From Candidatus Alistipes faecigallinarum (GTDB lineage: Bacteria > Bacteroidota > Bacteroidia > Bacteroidales > Rikenellaceae), in contig DXDG01000023.1 of NCBI GenBank assembly GCA_019115605.1, forward strand, positions 36,280 to 100,279: a stretch of DNA of 64,000 nt. The letters run 5' to 3'. Shown here piece after piece: positions 26,378 to 35,731 of the stretch. A program made the position numbers and the translations under genes. Position 1 is the first letter of the stretch. Every line of letters starts with the position of its first letter. The notes beneath the pieces are model-generated. The model was given only the letters and a program-made list of their open reading frames with translations, did not search any database and was not told the DNA's origin.

Positions 26378-27259
26378 TTAATAAAGGTATATCTTGTTCG
26401 ACTTCATGTTGATGAACTTGTTGAGGGCCGCAAGGGAGAAGACCCCCGAGATCACGATACCCCCTGCAAGCATCGCGCCGATGATCAGGGCGATCTTGCC
26501 CGCTTCGGCGATGGTGAGCAGTTCGGGCACGGCTTCGTTGACGCCGTAGACCGCCACGCCGAAGAGCACCGAGGCAATCACCCCGGCCAGGACGCCCTGC
26601 CGGAGGCTGCTGCCGAGGAAGGGGCGCATGATGAACCACTTGGTCGCCCCGACGAGCTTCATCGTGTTGATCAGGTAGCGTTTCGAGTAGATGGCCAGCC
26701 GGATCGTGTTGCTTACCAGGATGAGCGACACGAGGAGCAGCGCCCCGCCGAAGAGCAGCAGCACGAGGCGGATCTTGCCCACCGTGGCATGGAGCCGTTC
26801 GGCCATGAGGGCGGGGTAGGAGACGCGATCGACCCCGTCGAGGCGTTCGACTGCGGCGATGAAGCTGTCGAGCAGCTCCTTGTCGGCCGAGGCCGAGGTG
26901 AGGGTCAGTTCGAACGAGTCGAGCAGGGGGTTCTCCTCGAGCACCTCCTCAAACGAGCTGCCGAACATCTTGCGGAACTCGCTGTCCTCGATCTTCTCCT
27001 CCTTCGGGAGGTAGGAGATCGTGGCGACGAGCTCCTCCTGCTCGAACCACGCCTTGAGGGCCGTCTTCTCCTCGTCGGTCGCTTCACGCCGGAGCTCCAC
27101 GCTCACGGCGATGCTCTCCTGCAGCGTGTCGGCGACCTTCAGGGCCGCCACCATCAGGTAGCCCACCGATCCCAGCAGGAAGAGCACCAGGGCGATGCTC
27201 ACGGTCGATACGAGGTAGGAGTTGCGGACCTTCCGCTTGAGCCGTTTGTCGTCTTTCAT
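26378..27259 (-). CDS. ftsX: Cell division protein FtsX
   Basis: 293 residues from ATG at 27259; longer frames run into the gene upstream. One membrane helix after a basic N-terminus (SYLVSTVSIALVLFLLGSVG) is followed by an extracellular domain of about 120 residues. Three C-terminal helices complete the ABC permease fold (LINTMKLVGATKWFIMRPF). FtsX works with the ATPase FtsE to control septal wall hydrolases. ftsE is not adjacent here. The gene starts 22 bases after the YfhO-like gene ends. Confidence 0.93.
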   Translation of the reverse strand: MKDDKRLKRKVRNSYLVSTVSIALVLFLLGSVGYLMVAALKVADTLQESIAVSVELRREATDEEKTALKAWFEQEELVATISYLPKEEKIEDSEFRKMFGSSFEEVLEENPLLDSFELTLTSASADKELLDSFIAAVERLDGVDRVSYPALMAERLHATVGKIRLVLLLFGGALLLVSLILVSNTIRLAIYSKRYLINTMKLVGATKWFIMRPFLGSSLRQGVLAGVIASVLFGVAVYGVNEAVPELLTIAEAGKIALIIGAMLAGGIVISGVFSLAALNKFINMKSNKIYLY

Positions 27260-27281
27260 CTTTGCGATTCGAAATGTTTTC

Positions 27282-29816
27282 TCAGTTTTCGGTTTTCGGC
27301 GCCGGTGAGGCCTCGGTTCCGACGTTCTTCTTTTTCCGCCGCCGCAGCGCATGGATGAGCGCCGCAACGGCACCCAGCAGGATCACACCCGAGCAGAGGC
27401 CCGTGATTCCTTCGGTGAGCCCCCACCGCGGTGCGCGGAACGACCACTCGACGGTGTGCTCGCCGGCCGGGAGGCGCATGGCGCGCAGCACATAGTCGGC
27501 ACGGAAGCAGGGAGCCTCCTCACCGTCGATGCGGGCCGTCCACCCCTTGTCGTAGTAGATCTCCGAGAAGAGAGCCACGGCCTCCTCGGGGGTGGTGTAT
27601 GTGTATTTGAGGTAGTTGGGCCGGTACTCCACCAGGTCGATGCGCTTCGCGGCGCAGCTGTCGGGCTGCATCTGCCGCGGTGCGGTCTTGGCCGCGGCCA
27701 GTGCGGACTCCGCCACGACGGCCGTCGTGCGCAGGTTCACCTCGCCCAGCCGGGTGATCTCCTCCTCGGGCGTTGCCGCAGGGACCACCGAATCGACGAA
27801 CCACGCGGGGCCGAAGGCCGTCGTGCGGCGCTGTGCCTCGGGCTGCCCGTCGGCGCCGGGGACGATCAGGTAGCGCGTGTTGAGCATGTCGAGCACGCCG
27901 TCGTCGAGCTGCGAGAGGTAGCGGTCGATGAGATCCTGGTAGCGGGCCAGCTTGGCACCGTGGTACCCGCCCACCGAGCGGTGGAAGTAGGAGGTCGTGG
28001 CGTCGTTGAAGGGGCTGACCGTAAGGTTCAGCACGCGGTATCCGAGGTCGCGGTCCTCGAGGATCGCGCGGTCGGCGGCCGAGGGCGTAACCTGCTGGCG
28101 CCGCGGGGATACGAACTGCTCCGCGGAGAGGAACCGCCGGTCCACGGGCACCAGGTCGATCAGCACGACGGCGGCCAGCAGCCCCGTGAGGGCGTATTTG
28201 CCGATGCGGCGGAAGGCGAAGAGCGCCACGGCGCCTGCGGCGAGCAGGATCATCAGCAGCGAGCGCCAGGCGTCGGCCTGCATCATGTCGATGCGGTCGG
28301 CGGCCATCGCCGCGGCCGCCGCCTCGCCCCATTCGACATCCATGCTGCGCGAGAGGTACTCCTGCAGCTGGTTCGCCTCGAAGATCTGGCGGAACTGTTC
28401 GGTCATCATCTCGGCGCTTGCGGCGCGTCCGAAGTCGAAGAGCGAACCGCCGGCCACGGCCAGCAGCAGGCACAACCCGCCCGTAACCCCCGCGGCCCAG
28501 GCCAGGGCGCGCAGCAGGCGTTCGCGGGCGACGTCGCCCCGCCAGAGGTGCATGAGCGCGAAGGCCCCCAGCAGGGGTACGGCCCACTGCACGATGACGA
28601 GCGTCATCGAGACGGTGCGGAACTTGTTGTATCCGGGCAGCAGGCGGAATGCCAGCTCGGTGAATGTCATGAAGTTGCGGCCCCAGGCCAGCAGGATCGC
28701 CAGTATGCTGACCGCGAGGATCCACCACCGGGTGCGGCCGCTTGAGAGGAGGAATCCCAGCACGGCGAGGAAGATCGCCGCGGCGCCCAGGTAGGTGGGG
28801 CCTGCCGTGTAGGGCTGCGTGCCCCAGTAGGCCGGCAGCTGCTGCGCGGCGCCGCGCAATCCGTAGCCGTTGAGCAGCGCGGCGGTCTGGCCGTCCGCCG
28901 GGAAGGCGGTTGCCGAGTCGCGCCCCATGAAGTCGGGCACGAGCAGGTTGAGCGTTTCGGCCGTTCCGTAGCTCCAAGCCGTGGCGTAGTCGAGGTCCAG
29001 GCCGCTGTCGGAGCTCTCGCTTGTCGAGGCGAGCTCCGAGCCGCCGCGGATCGTCTCCTTCGAGTGCTGCGCCGTGTACCACAGGGGTGCGAAGTTCGAG
29101 CCTACGGCCAGCACTCCCGCGGCGGCGAGTGCCGCCGTGCGGCGTGCGAAATCCTTCATGCGGCGGCCGCGCAGGGCGAAGATCCCCTCGCTGATCCACA
29201 GGGCGGCCATCGCCAGGAGGAAGTAGTAGGTGATCTGCGGGTGGTTGGCGCCGATCTCAAGCGACGTGGCGAGGGCCGTGAAGGCGGCGCCGTACCAGAT
29301 GTTGCCGCGCAGGGTGATCCAGGCGCCGCCCATCATCAGCGGCGCGTAGACCAGCGCCCACATCTTCGTGATGTGCCCGGCGCCGATGATCAGCAGGAAG
29401 TAGGTCGAGAGTCCGTAGGCCAGTGCCGGGACGATGCCCACCCAGGGGTTCACGCCCAGGATGAGCAGCATGCACCACATGGCCGTCATGGCGAAGAAGA
29501 GGAAACCCGCGGGGGTGTCGATCGCCTTGACGATCTGTCCCACGGTGCGCTTGACCAGCTGGGCCGGGTAGGCGACGTTGATCAGGTAGGCGGGCATGCC
29601 CGAGAACATGCCGCCGGTCCACTGGGGGTCTTCGCCCGTCGCGGCGCGCATGTCGCTGATATCCTTGGCCATGCCTTCGTATTGCAGAACGTCGTGCTGC
29701 GGCAGCACCTCGCCCCGGAACTGGGGAGCGAAGTAGAGGGCGCTGACAAGGAAAAAGAGCGCGAGCGCCGCGGCCGCCGGAAGCAGCTTCCTGAGAAATC
29801 CTGTCGAAAAATCCAT
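27282..29816 (-). CDS. YfhO family large membrane protein
   Basis: 844 residues with about a dozen hydrophobic segments spread over residues 10-600 and again at the C-terminal end (LTEGITGLCSGVILLGAVAAL). A soluble domain of about 190 residues lies before the last helix, with YYDKGWTARIDGEEAP, typical of YfhO/DUF6044-like GT-C-fold proteins. In Firmicutes YfhO relatives glycosylate surface polymers; here the target is unknown. It heads the ftsX-uppP-truB-queA run and has its own -7 box. Confidence 0.85.
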   Translation of the reverse strand: MDFSTGFLRKLLPAAAALALFFLVSALYFAPQFRGEVLPQHDVLQYEGMAKDISDMRAATGEDPQWTGGMFSGMPAYLINVAYPAQLVKRTVGQIVKAIDTPAGFLFFAMTAMWCMLLILGVNPWVGIVPALAYGLSTYFLLIIGAGHITKMWALVYAPLMMGGAWITLRGNIWYGAAFTALATSLEIGANHPQITYYFLLAMAALWISEGIFALRGRRMKDFARRTAALAAAGVLAVGSNFAPLWYTAQHSKETIRGGSELASTSESSDSGLDLDYATAWSYGTAETLNLLVPDFMGRDSATAFPADGQTAALLNGYGLRGAAQQLPAYWGTQPYTAGPTYLGAAAIFLAVLGFLLSSGRTRWWILAVSILAILLAWGRNFMTFTELAFRLLPGYNKFRTVSMTLVIVQWAVPLLGAFALMHLWRGDVARERLLRALAWAAGVTGGLCLLLAVAGGSLFDFGRAASAEMMTEQFRQIFEANQLQEYLSRSMDVEWGEAAAAAMAADRIDMMQADAWRSLLMILLAAGAVALFAFRRIGKYALTGLLAAVVLIDLVPVDRRFLSAEQFVSPRRQQVTPSAADRAILEDRDLGYRVLNLTVSPFNDATTSYFHRSVGGYHGAKLARYQDLIDRYLSQLDDGVLDMLNTRYLIVPGADGQPEAQRRTTAFGPAWFVDSVVPAATPEEEITRLGEVNLRTTAVVAESALAAAKTAPRQMQPDSCAAKRIDLVEYRPNYLKYTYTTPEEAVALFSEIYYDKGWTARIDGEEAPCFRADYVLRAMRLPAGEHTVEWSFRAPRWGLTEGITGLCSGVILLGAVAALIHALRRRKKKNVGTEASPAPKTEN

Positions 29817-29839
29817 TCCGTAGAATCTTTATCGATTGC

Positions 29840-29847
29840 CAAAGGTA
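29840..29847 (-). promoter_or_regulatory. Promoter -7 box for the YfhO-like gene
   Basis: The minus strand reads TACCTTTG, 23 bases before the ATG at 29816. It is divergent from the promoter at 29891. Confidence 0.6.
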
Positions 29848-29890
29848 CGAAAAAACATCGAGAGTGCGGTTCGCCGAAGCGAAAAATGCT

Positions 29891-29898
29891 TATCTTTG
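29891..29898 (+). promoter_or_regulatory. Promoter -7 box for the polyprenyl synthase gene
   Basis: TATCTTTG ends only five bases before the ATG at 29904. Transcription would start at or next to the start codon, so the mRNA may be leaderless. Confidence 0.65.
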
Positions 29899-29903
29899 CA
29901 CAT

Positions 29904-30893
29904 ATGATTACACTTGAAGAGATCCGCAAGCCCGTTGCGGCGGAGTTGGCTGCCTTCGATGAGTTCGTCGAGCGGCAGTTTACGGCCGAGGGCGAGTTGC
30001 TGTCCGACATGTTGCGTTACGCCCTCTCGTCCCGCGGCAAGGGCATCCGTCCCCTGCTGGTGATCCTTTCGGCGGCGATGAACGCTTCGGTGAAGGGTGC
30101 GGCGGGCGGACGCCGCACCTCTCTGGCCGCGATGCTCGTGGAGATGATCCATGTGGCGTCGCTCATCCACGACGACGTGATCGACGAGGCCGACACGCGG
30201 CGGGGCCGTCCTTCGGTCAATGCCCGCTGGCAGTCGCACAAGGCCGTGATCCTGGGCGACTACATCCTGGCCAAGAACATGAACATCGGCCTGCAGAGCG
30301 GGCAGTTCGACCTGGTAACGCACGTCTGCGGCTCGGTCGCGGCGCTCTGCGAGGGCGAGGTGCTGCAGGACGAGTGTGCCGCCGAGCACAGCATGACGCT
30401 CAACACCTACCTGGAGATCATCCACAAGAAGACGGCGAGCCTGCTGGGTGTCGCCGCCTCCGCGGGGGCGCTCGCCGTGGGTGCCACGCGCGACCGGGTG
30501 GCGACGATGCGCCGCTTCGGCGAGTCGCTGGGCATGGCCTTCCAGATTCAGGACGACATCCTGGACTATACGCCGTCGGCCCGGACCGGGAAACCGGCCT
30601 GCAACGACCTGCGCGAGGGGAAGATCACCCTGCCGCTGCTTGCCGTGCTGGAGCACGCCTCCGAAGCGCTTCGGGCCGATCTGCTGGGCAGACTGGCCCG
30701 TTGTCGTGAAGACGAGAAGGCGGTGGAGTCGCTGCGCCGCACGGTCGAGGAGGAGGGCGGACTGGCCGCCGCCGCGAAGACCATGCAGGGCTACATCACG
30801 CGGGCCGTGGAGATGCTCGCCGACTATGAGGATTCCGACTACCGTTCGGCGCTGGCGAACCTCTGCGCCTACATCGCCGAACGCGACCGATAA
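29904..30893 (+). CDS. Trans-polyprenyl diphosphate synthase (octaprenyl-type)
   Basis: 329 residues from ATG at 29904. The first aspartate-rich motif is LIHDDVIDEADTRRG and the second is FQIQDDILDY. GKGIRPLLVILSA supplies the pyrophosphate-binding arginine region. These enzymes build the long isoprenoid side chain of quinones. menA, which attaches such a chain to the naphthoquinone ring, is also in this window at 54909-55814. Chain length cannot be fixed by eye. The start was placed at the first Met after the promoter box. Confidence 0.93.
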   Translation: MITLEEIRKPVAAELAAFDEFVERQFTAEGELLSDMLRYALSSRGKGIRPLLVILSAAMNASVKGAAGGRRTSLAAMLVEMIHVASLIHDDVIDEADTRRGRPSVNARWQSHKAVILGDYILAKNMNIGLQSGQFDLVTHVCGSVAALCEGEVLQDECAAEHSMTLNTYLEIIHKKTASLLGVAASAGALAVGATRDRVATMRRFGESLGMAFQIQDDILDYTPSARTGKPACNDLREGKITLPLLAVLEHASEALRADLLGRLARCREDEKAVESLRRTVEEEGGLAAAAKTMQGYITRAVEMLADYEDSDYRSALANLCAYIAERDR

Positions 30894-30938
30894 TACCAAC
30901 CGACCGGCAAACGATTATTAACCTAAATAGTAACACTC

Positions 30939-32216
30939 ATGGAACAAAAAAAGAATTACACCTTACCCATCATCATGATGTTCGCGCTCTTCGCGATGAT
31001 CTCGTTCGTAACGGGTTTCGCGAATCCGCTGGGCGTGATCGTGAAGAACCAGTTCTCGGTAGCGAACTGGATGTCGCAGCTGGGTAATGCGGCCAACTTC
31101 ATCGCCTATGCCTTCATGGGCATTCCGGCCGGCCTGATGCTCAACCGCATCGGCTACAAGAAGACGGCGCTGGCCGCCATCGCCGTGGGCTTCATCGGCG
31201 TGGGTATTCAGTATCTGTCGGGCGTTGCCGGCAGCTTTGCCGTCTATCTGGTGGGCGCCTTCGTTTCGGGCTTCTCGATGTGCATGCTCAACACGGTGGT
31301 GAACCCGATGCTCAACACCCTGGGCGGCGGCGGCAAGCGCGGCAACCAGCTCATCCAGTTCGGCGGCTCGCTCAACTCGATCTCGGCGACGATCGTTCCC
31401 ATCCTGGTCGGCTATCTGATGGGCGACGTGGCCCGTGCGACGATCAGCGACGCTTCGCCGGCCCTGTTCATCGCCATGGGTATCTTCGCCGTAGCGTTCA
31501 TCGTCCTCTCGATGGTCAGCATCCCCGAGCCCTACGCCATCGAGGAGAAGCGCGCCGAGGCCAAGAAGGACAAGTACAGCGCCCTTTCGTTCCGGCACTT
31601 CGTGCTGGGTGCCGTGGCCATCTTCATCTACGTGGGTGTCGAGGTCGGCATTCCCAACTTCATGAACCTCTTCCTCACCTCGACGACCGACGGCGCCGGC
31701 ATGGCTGCCGCCGCTGCGGGATCGCTCGTCGGAACCTACTGGTTCCTGATGATGTGCGGACGTCTGGTGGGCGGCATCATCGGCGGCAAGGTATCGAGCA
31801 AGGTCCAGCTCTCCGTCGTGGCTACGGTGGCCATCCTCTTCGTGCTGATCGGCATCTTCTCGCCCGTGAGCTCGACGGTTTCGATGCCCGTCTTCACCGG
31901 TACGGGCTTCGGCCTTGTCGAGGTTCCCGTCGGCATCATGTTCCTCACGCTCTGCGGTCTGTGCACCTCGGTGATGTGGGGCGGCATCTTCAACCTGGCC
32001 GTCGAGGGTCTGGGCAAGTACACCTCGATGGGTTCGGGATTCTTCATGGTGATGGTCTGCGGCGGCGGTATCCTCCCGCTGATCCAGGGCGGTGTGGCCG
32101 ACTTCGCCGGCTACCTGACGAGCTACTGGGTGATCATCGTCGGTCTGGCCTACATCCTCTTCTACGCCCTCGCAGGTTCGAAGAACGTGAACAAGGATAT
32201 TCCGGTGAACGACTAA
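30939..32216 (+). CDS. Sugar MFS transporter (FucP-like)
   Basis: 425 residues with about twelve membrane helices. The N-terminal MMFALFAMISFVTGFANPLG resembles the FucP/GluP group of proton-coupled sugar transporters, and LNRIGYKKTALAAI is the loop 2-3 signature. GSLVGTYWFLMMCGRLVGG opens the second half. The substrate is not determinable from the sequence. It lies 45 bases after the polyprenyl synthase gene and ends in a perfect 13-base-pair hairpin. A separate promoter was not found. Confidence 0.88.
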   Translation: MEQKKNYTLPIIMMFALFAMISFVTGFANPLGVIVKNQFSVANWMSQLGNAANFIAYAFMGIPAGLMLNRIGYKKTALAAIAVGFIGVGIQYLSGVAGSFAVYLVGAFVSGFSMCMLNTVVNPMLNTLGGGGKRGNQLIQFGGSLNSISATIVPILVGYLMGDVARATISDASPALFIAMGIFAVAFIVLSMVSIPEPYAIEEKRAEAKKDKYSALSFRHFVLGAVAIFIYVGVEVGIPNFMNLFLTSTTDGAGMAAAAAGSLVGTYWFLMMCGRLVGGIIGGKVSSKVQLSVVATVAILFVLIGIFSPVSSTVSMPVFTGTGFGLVEVPVGIMFLTLCGLCTSVMWGGIFNLAVEGLGKYTSMGSGFFMVMVCGGGILPLIQGGVADFAGYLTSYWVIIVGLAYILFYALAGSKNVNKDIPVND

Positions 32217-32238
32217 CCGGGTCGTTTCACGACGCAAT

Positions 32239-32272
32239 GCGGGGCGCGACCACACGGTCGCGCCCCGCTTTC
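32239..32272 (+). terminator. Terminator after the MFS gene
   Basis: A perfect 13-base-pair stem (32239-32251 with 32256-32268) around ACAC is followed by TTTCG. It lies 22 bases past the stop codon. Confidence 0.75.
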
Positions 32273-32470
32273 GTGTCGGGCGGCGGCTTTGGATTGTGGG
32301 ATGCGGGCGACCGGCGGTGATTTTGTGTTGGGCGGTGGTTTCGGGTCGCCCCCCCCCGCTTTTGCGTCGTTGCACGGGCTGTTGTCCGGCCGCGAATCCC
32401 GGGCGGGAAACCCCGGCCGTAGCGCCTCCCCGCGGAGCCCCCGGTGCCGTTGCGGTCCGGACAAAGAAAA
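32273..32470. other. Intergenic stretch without recognised genes
   Basis: Between the two terminators the DNA is G/C-rich and low in complexity, with a run of nine C near 32349-32357. A minus-strand open frame of 83 codons (32213-32464) crosses the first terminator and has no family look, so it was not called. Confidence 0.6.
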
Positions 32471-32499
32471 ACGGGAACCCCTTGGGGCTCCCGTTTTTT
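32471..32499. terminator. Bidirectional terminator, mainly for rplS
   Basis: ACGGGAACCCC / GGGGCTCCCGT around TT, with TTTTTT on the plus side and an A-rich flank (AAAGAAAA) on the other. It can serve both rplS (minus, ends 32517) and transcripts coming from the MFS gene. Confidence 0.8.
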
Positions 32500-32516
32500 C
32501 GGACCTGGACGCCGGA

Positions 32517-32897
32517 CTATTTCTCCGAGCTGCTGGTCATGCGCTTCTCCTTGATGCGGGCCTTCTTGCCGGTCAGGTCGCGCAGGTAGTAGATGCGGGC
32601 GCGGCGAACGACACCAACCTTGTTCACCTCGATCTTGTCGATGTGGGGCGAGTAGAGCGGGAAGATGCGCTCCACGCCTACGCCGTTCGAGATCTTGCGG
32701 ATCGTGAACATCTTGGTCTTGCCCTGACCCTTGATCTGAATGACCGTACCGCGGAAGCTCTGCATGCGCTCCTTGTTACCCTCGACGATCTTGTAGGTAA
32801 CGGTGATCGTGTCTCCGGCCTTGAACGACGGAATGTCGGCATCCGTCTTCGGCCACATCTGCTCGTTGACGAGCTTGATGATTGCGTCTTTGTTCAT
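32517..32897 (-). CDS. rplS: 50S ribosomal protein L19
   Basis: 126 residues from ATG at 32897. [32 protein letters not shown] and [20 protein letters not shown] are all classic L19. The last twelve residues or so ([14 protein letters not shown]) are a little longer than in E. coli. It sits at the 30S-50S interface. Its promoter appears to lie about 210 bases upstream, leaving a long untranslated leader that may be regulatory. Longer open frames upstream in the same frame are not supported. Confidence 0.97.
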   Translation of the reverse strand: MNKDAIIKLVNEQMWPKTDADIPSFKAGDTITVTYKIVEGNKERMQSFRGTVIQIKGQGKTKMFTIRKISNGVGVERIFPLYSPHIDKIEVNKVGVVRRARIYYLRDLTGKKARIKEKRMTSSSEK

Positions 32898-33106
32898 TGT
32901 TGCAACAAATTTTTTGTTCCGTATCCAACATTCCCGCTGCACCGTGGCTACCATGCGGACCGCCTTCGATCCATAATCCTGCAGTCTTCTCCGCTTTTCG
33001 GTCCTTCGCGCTGCGGTCTCCCGCCTTCGCCCGGACCCGTTTTCCGAAAATCCTGCGCTGCCGCAGTACCCAATGAAAGAGGTTGATCTACGCCCGTTTG
33101 GGAGGG
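32898..33106 (-). promoter_or_regulatory. Long rplS 5' leader, possible ribosomal-protein leader RNA
   Basis: About 200 bases separate the -7 box at 33107-33114 from the rplS ATG at 32897. No gene is convincing here. Several short self-complementary segments can be seen (for example GTTGCAAC next to the start codon, and CGCAGCGCAGG-type pieces near 33055). Ribosomal-protein genes often carry autoregulatory leaders, but no specific Rfam class was recognised. Confidence 0.4.
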
Positions 33107-33114
33107 CAAAGATA
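33107..33114 (-). promoter_or_regulatory. Promoter -7 box for rplS
   Basis: The minus strand reads TATCTTTG, with a TTTG about 21 bases upstream in the AT-rich DNA to its right. Confidence 0.65.
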
Positions 33115-33178
33115 GGAAGTTTTTTCCAAAAGAAACAAATTATGGGGTGAAAAAATCGATCGGCGCGGGTTTTATGCG

Positions 33179-33186
33179 TATCTTTA
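33179..33186 (+). promoter_or_regulatory. Possible promoter -7 box for surE
   Basis: TATCTTTA differs from the consensus at the last base. It lies 81 bases before the surE start, in the gap divergent from rplS. Confidence 0.4.
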
Positions 33187-33267
33187 CGCTGAAATTCCGC
33201 GTGCCGCGCCGGCTCCGGAGCGGCAAACACCGCTCGCGCAGCCTTCGCAGCGGCCCTTTTACGGACA

Positions 33268-34053
33268 ATGCATGCAATGAATACGAACGAACGACTCATA
33301 CTCGTTACCAACGACGACGGCTACGCCTCGAAGGGGCTTGCCGCGGCCGTCGAGGTGGCCCGCAGCTTCGGGCGTGTGGTGGTCGTGGCTCCCGAGACGC
33401 CGCAGAGCGGCATGAGCCAGGCCATCACGATGTACAATCCGCTCTACCTGCGGCGCATCCGCGAGGAGCACGACCTGGCGGTCTACGCCTTTTCGGGCAC
33501 GCCGGTCGACTGCGTGAAGATGGCTCTCGACAGCCTGCTGCGCGAAGAGCGGGTCGATCTGGTGCTCTCGGGCATCAACCACGGCTCGAACTCGGCCGTC
33601 AACGTCCTCTATTCGGGGACGATGGGTGCGGCCATCGAGGGGAGCTTCTACGGCTGTCCGTCGATCGGCCTCTCGCTCGATGACCACGCCGCGGATGCCG
33701 ATTTCGAAGCGTCGGTGCTCTACGGGCGGCAGATTGTCGGGGCGGTGCTCGGCGGCGATGTTACGCTGCCGCTCTGCCTGAACGTCAATGTCCCCGTAGG
33801 ACGCCCCGAAGAGGTGAAGGGGGTGCGCCTGTGCCGCCAGAACCGCGGTTTCTGGCGCGAGGAGTTCTTCCGCCGCGAGGATCCCCGCGGAAGGGAGTAC
33901 TACTGGCTCACGGGCGACTTCGTGAACGGCGAGCCCGAAGCCACGGACACCGACGAATGGGCCCTTGCGCACGGCTATGTCTCGGTGGTTCCCGTGCAGG
34001 TGGACCTGACCGACTACCGGCAGCTCGCGGCACTTGGCAAAGTGCTGAAATAA
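33268..34053 (+). CDS. surE: 5'/3'-nucleotidase SurE
   Basis: 261 residues. [17 protein letters not shown] holds the metal-binding Asp pair. [17 protein letters not shown] and [13 protein letters not shown] are typical, and [20 protein letters not shown] matches the GxNxGxN motif. The enzyme removes phosphate from nucleoside monophosphates. The start may instead be the ATG at 33277, which leaves a more usual N-terminus; neither has a clear ribosome-binding site. A histidine kinase gene with its own promoter follows. Confidence 0.95.
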   Translation: MHAMNTNERLILVTNDDGYASKGLAAAVEVARSFGRVVVVAPETPQSGMSQAITMYNPLYLRRIREEHDLAVYAFSGTPVDCVKMALDSLLREERVDLVLSGINHGSNSAVNVLYSGTMGAAIEGSFYGCPSIGLSLDDHAADADFEASVLYGRQIVGAVLGGDVTLPLCLNVNVPVGRPEEVKGVRLCRQNRGFWREEFFRREDPRGREYYWLTGDFVNGEPEATDTDEWALAHGYVSVVPVQVDLTDYRQLAALGKVLK

Positions 34054-34064
34054 TCCTATCTTTG
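34034..34064 (+). promoter_or_regulatory. Promoter of the two-component operon
   Basis: TTG at 34034-34036, 20 bases, then TATCTTTG at 34057-34064. It overlaps the last codons of surE and lies 18 bases before the kinase ATG. Confidence 0.65.
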
Positions 34065-34082
34065 TAAAAACACACGCTTGCA

Positions 34083-35069
34083 ATGCTGATCACGATCCTG
34101 CTCATCCTGTCGATCGTCGTGCAGACTCTGGCGACGGCCTATGCCCTGCGTCTGGTGCGGGCCACGAAGTACAACTCGGTGTGGATCCTCTTCATCGTGG
34201 GCTTCTCGTTGCTGACGATCGAGCGGCTGGTCCAGCTGCTGATGGATCTGGGGGTCGAGGTGGTGCCGCGGTGGTGGTTCGGCTACCTCGGGGTTACGGT
34301 CTCGATCTGCCTCTCGATCGGCGTGATGTATGCCCACAAGCTGTTCCGCTATATCGACCGGTTGAACCACCAGCGGACGCTGCTCAACAAGCGGATCCTC
34401 ACGGCGGTGCTGCGCACGGAGGAGAAGGCGCGCTCGCGTTTCTCGAAGGAGCTGCACGACGGGCTGGGCCCGCTGCTCTCCTCGGCGAAGATGTCGCTGA
34501 CGGCCCTCTCGCGCGACGAGCACAACGCCGAACAGCGCGAGATCATCGACAATACGACCTACGTCATCGAGGAGGCGATCCGCTCGCTGCGGGAGATTTC
34601 GAACAACCTCTCGCCGCATGTGCTCAACGACTTCGGGCTGGCGCGCGGCGTGCAGAACTTCATCGACAAGAGCGTGGCGATGCACGACGTGAAGATCCGC
34701 TTCACGACGAACCTGCGTTCGGAGCGTTACGACACGGACGTGGAGGTGATCCTCTACCGGGTGATCTGCGAGCTGATCAACAACTCGCTCAAGCATTCGG
34801 GCTGCACGTCGATCAATCTGTCGCTGTCGCAGAACGGTTCGGAGCTGACGCTCGACTATTCGGACAACGGCCGCGGCTTCAACCCGCAGGCGATGATGGA
34901 CTGCGGCATGGGCCTGTCGAACATTTCGTCGAGGATCAATTCGCTGGGCGGCAGCTGCTCGATCACCTCCTCGAAGGGCAAGGGCATGCAGGCCGCGATC
35001 CGTGTCAATACCCAGGAGGATCCCGCCGTGCCGGCCCGGCGCGACGGCCGCCGCAAAAAACGCAGTTAG
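34083..35069 (+). CDS. Membrane sensor histidine kinase, HisKA_3 type
   Basis: 328 residues. Three hydrophobic segments lie in residues 1-90 with almost no periplasmic domain, so it probably senses within or at the membrane. A short coiled linker leads to the phosphoacceptor motif FSKELHDGLGPLLSSAKMSL (His near 124). The ATPase domain has ELINNSLKHS, DNGRGF and GMGLSNISSRI. This is the NarX/LiaS/DesK class that pairs with NarL-type regulators, and one follows five bases later. The signal and regulon are unknown. Confidence 0.93.
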   Translation: MLITILLILSIVVQTLATAYALRLVRATKYNSVWILFIVGFSLLTIERLVQLLMDLGVEVVPRWWFGYLGVTVSICLSIGVMYAHKLFRYIDRLNHQRTLLNKRILTAVLRTEEKARSRFSKELHDGLGPLLSSAKMSLTALSRDEHNAEQREIIDNTTYVIEEAIRSLREISNNLSPHVLNDFGLARGVQNFIDKSVAMHDVKIRFTTNLRSERYDTDVEVILYRVICELINNSLKHSGCTSINLSLSQNGSELTLDYSDNGRGFNPQAMMDCGMGLSNISSRINSLGGSCSITSSKGKGMQAAIRVNTQEDPAVPARRDGRRKKRS

Positions 35070-35074
35070 GAGAT

Positions 35075-35710
35075 ATGACGCGCCGCATCGTTCTGGTCGA
35101 TGACCACACGCTGTTCCGCAACGGACTGCGGGGCCTGCTCGAACGGCAGGAGGGGTACCGCGTTGTCGGGGAGGCCGGCAGCGGCGAGGAGTTCCTCGCG
35201 CTGCTCGACACGCTGGAGGCCGACGTGGTCTTCATGGACTTCTCGATGCCGGGGCTCGACGGGGCCCAGACGACCGAGCGGGCGCTGGCGCGGCGTCCCG
35301 GGCTGCGGATCATCACCCTCTCGATGTTCGGCGAGGAGAGCTACTACTCGCGCATGGTCGAGGCGGGAGCCCGGGGCTTCCTGCTCAAGGATTCCGACAT
35401 CGGCGATGTGCTGGAGGCCGTCGAGACGGTGATGGAGGGGGGCAGCTACTTCTCGCCGCAGCTGCTTTCGTCGCTCACGGGCCGCATGCGTTCGCGCGAG
35501 GATGCCGCCGACGACCAGCTCTCGTCGCGCGAGCGGGAGATTCTGGTGGCGGTCTGCCGGGGCCTCTCGAATCAGGAGATCGCCGACGAACTCTTCATCT
35601 CGAAGCGCACGGTGGACAAGCACCGGGCCAATATCCTCGAAAAGACCGGCTGCAAGAATACGGCCAGCCTGGTCGTCTATGCCATCCGCAACGGCATTGT
35701 CGAGCTGTAG
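35075..35710 (+). CDS. NarL/FixJ-type response regulator
   Basis: 211 residues from ATG at 35075, preceded by TAGGAGA as a ribosome-binding site. The receiver domain has the acidic pair VDDHTLF, phosphoacceptor Asp in VVFMDFSMPGLDG, and Lys in FLLKDSD. The C-terminal LuxR helix-turn-helix begins LSSREREILVAVCRGLSNQE and has ELFISKRTVDKHRANI as recognition region. It is the partner of the kinase just upstream. No adjacent target gene is obvious; a strong terminator follows. Confidence 0.95.
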   Translation: MTRRIVLVDDHTLFRNGLRGLLERQEGYRVVGEAGSGEEFLALLDTLEADVVFMDFSMPGLDGAQTTERALARRPGLRIITLSMFGEESYYSRMVEAGARGFLLKDSDIGDVLEAVETVMEGGSYFSPQLLSSLTGRMRSREDAADDQLSSREREILVAVCRGLSNQEIADELFISKRTVDKHRANILEKTGCKNTASLVVYAIRNGIVEL

Positions 35711-35731
35711 CGCCGGCCGTTGCGGAAAATG

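Noticed and set aside
32213..32464. An 83-codon minus-strand frame
   Set aside because: It crosses a perfect terminator stem and has no family look.
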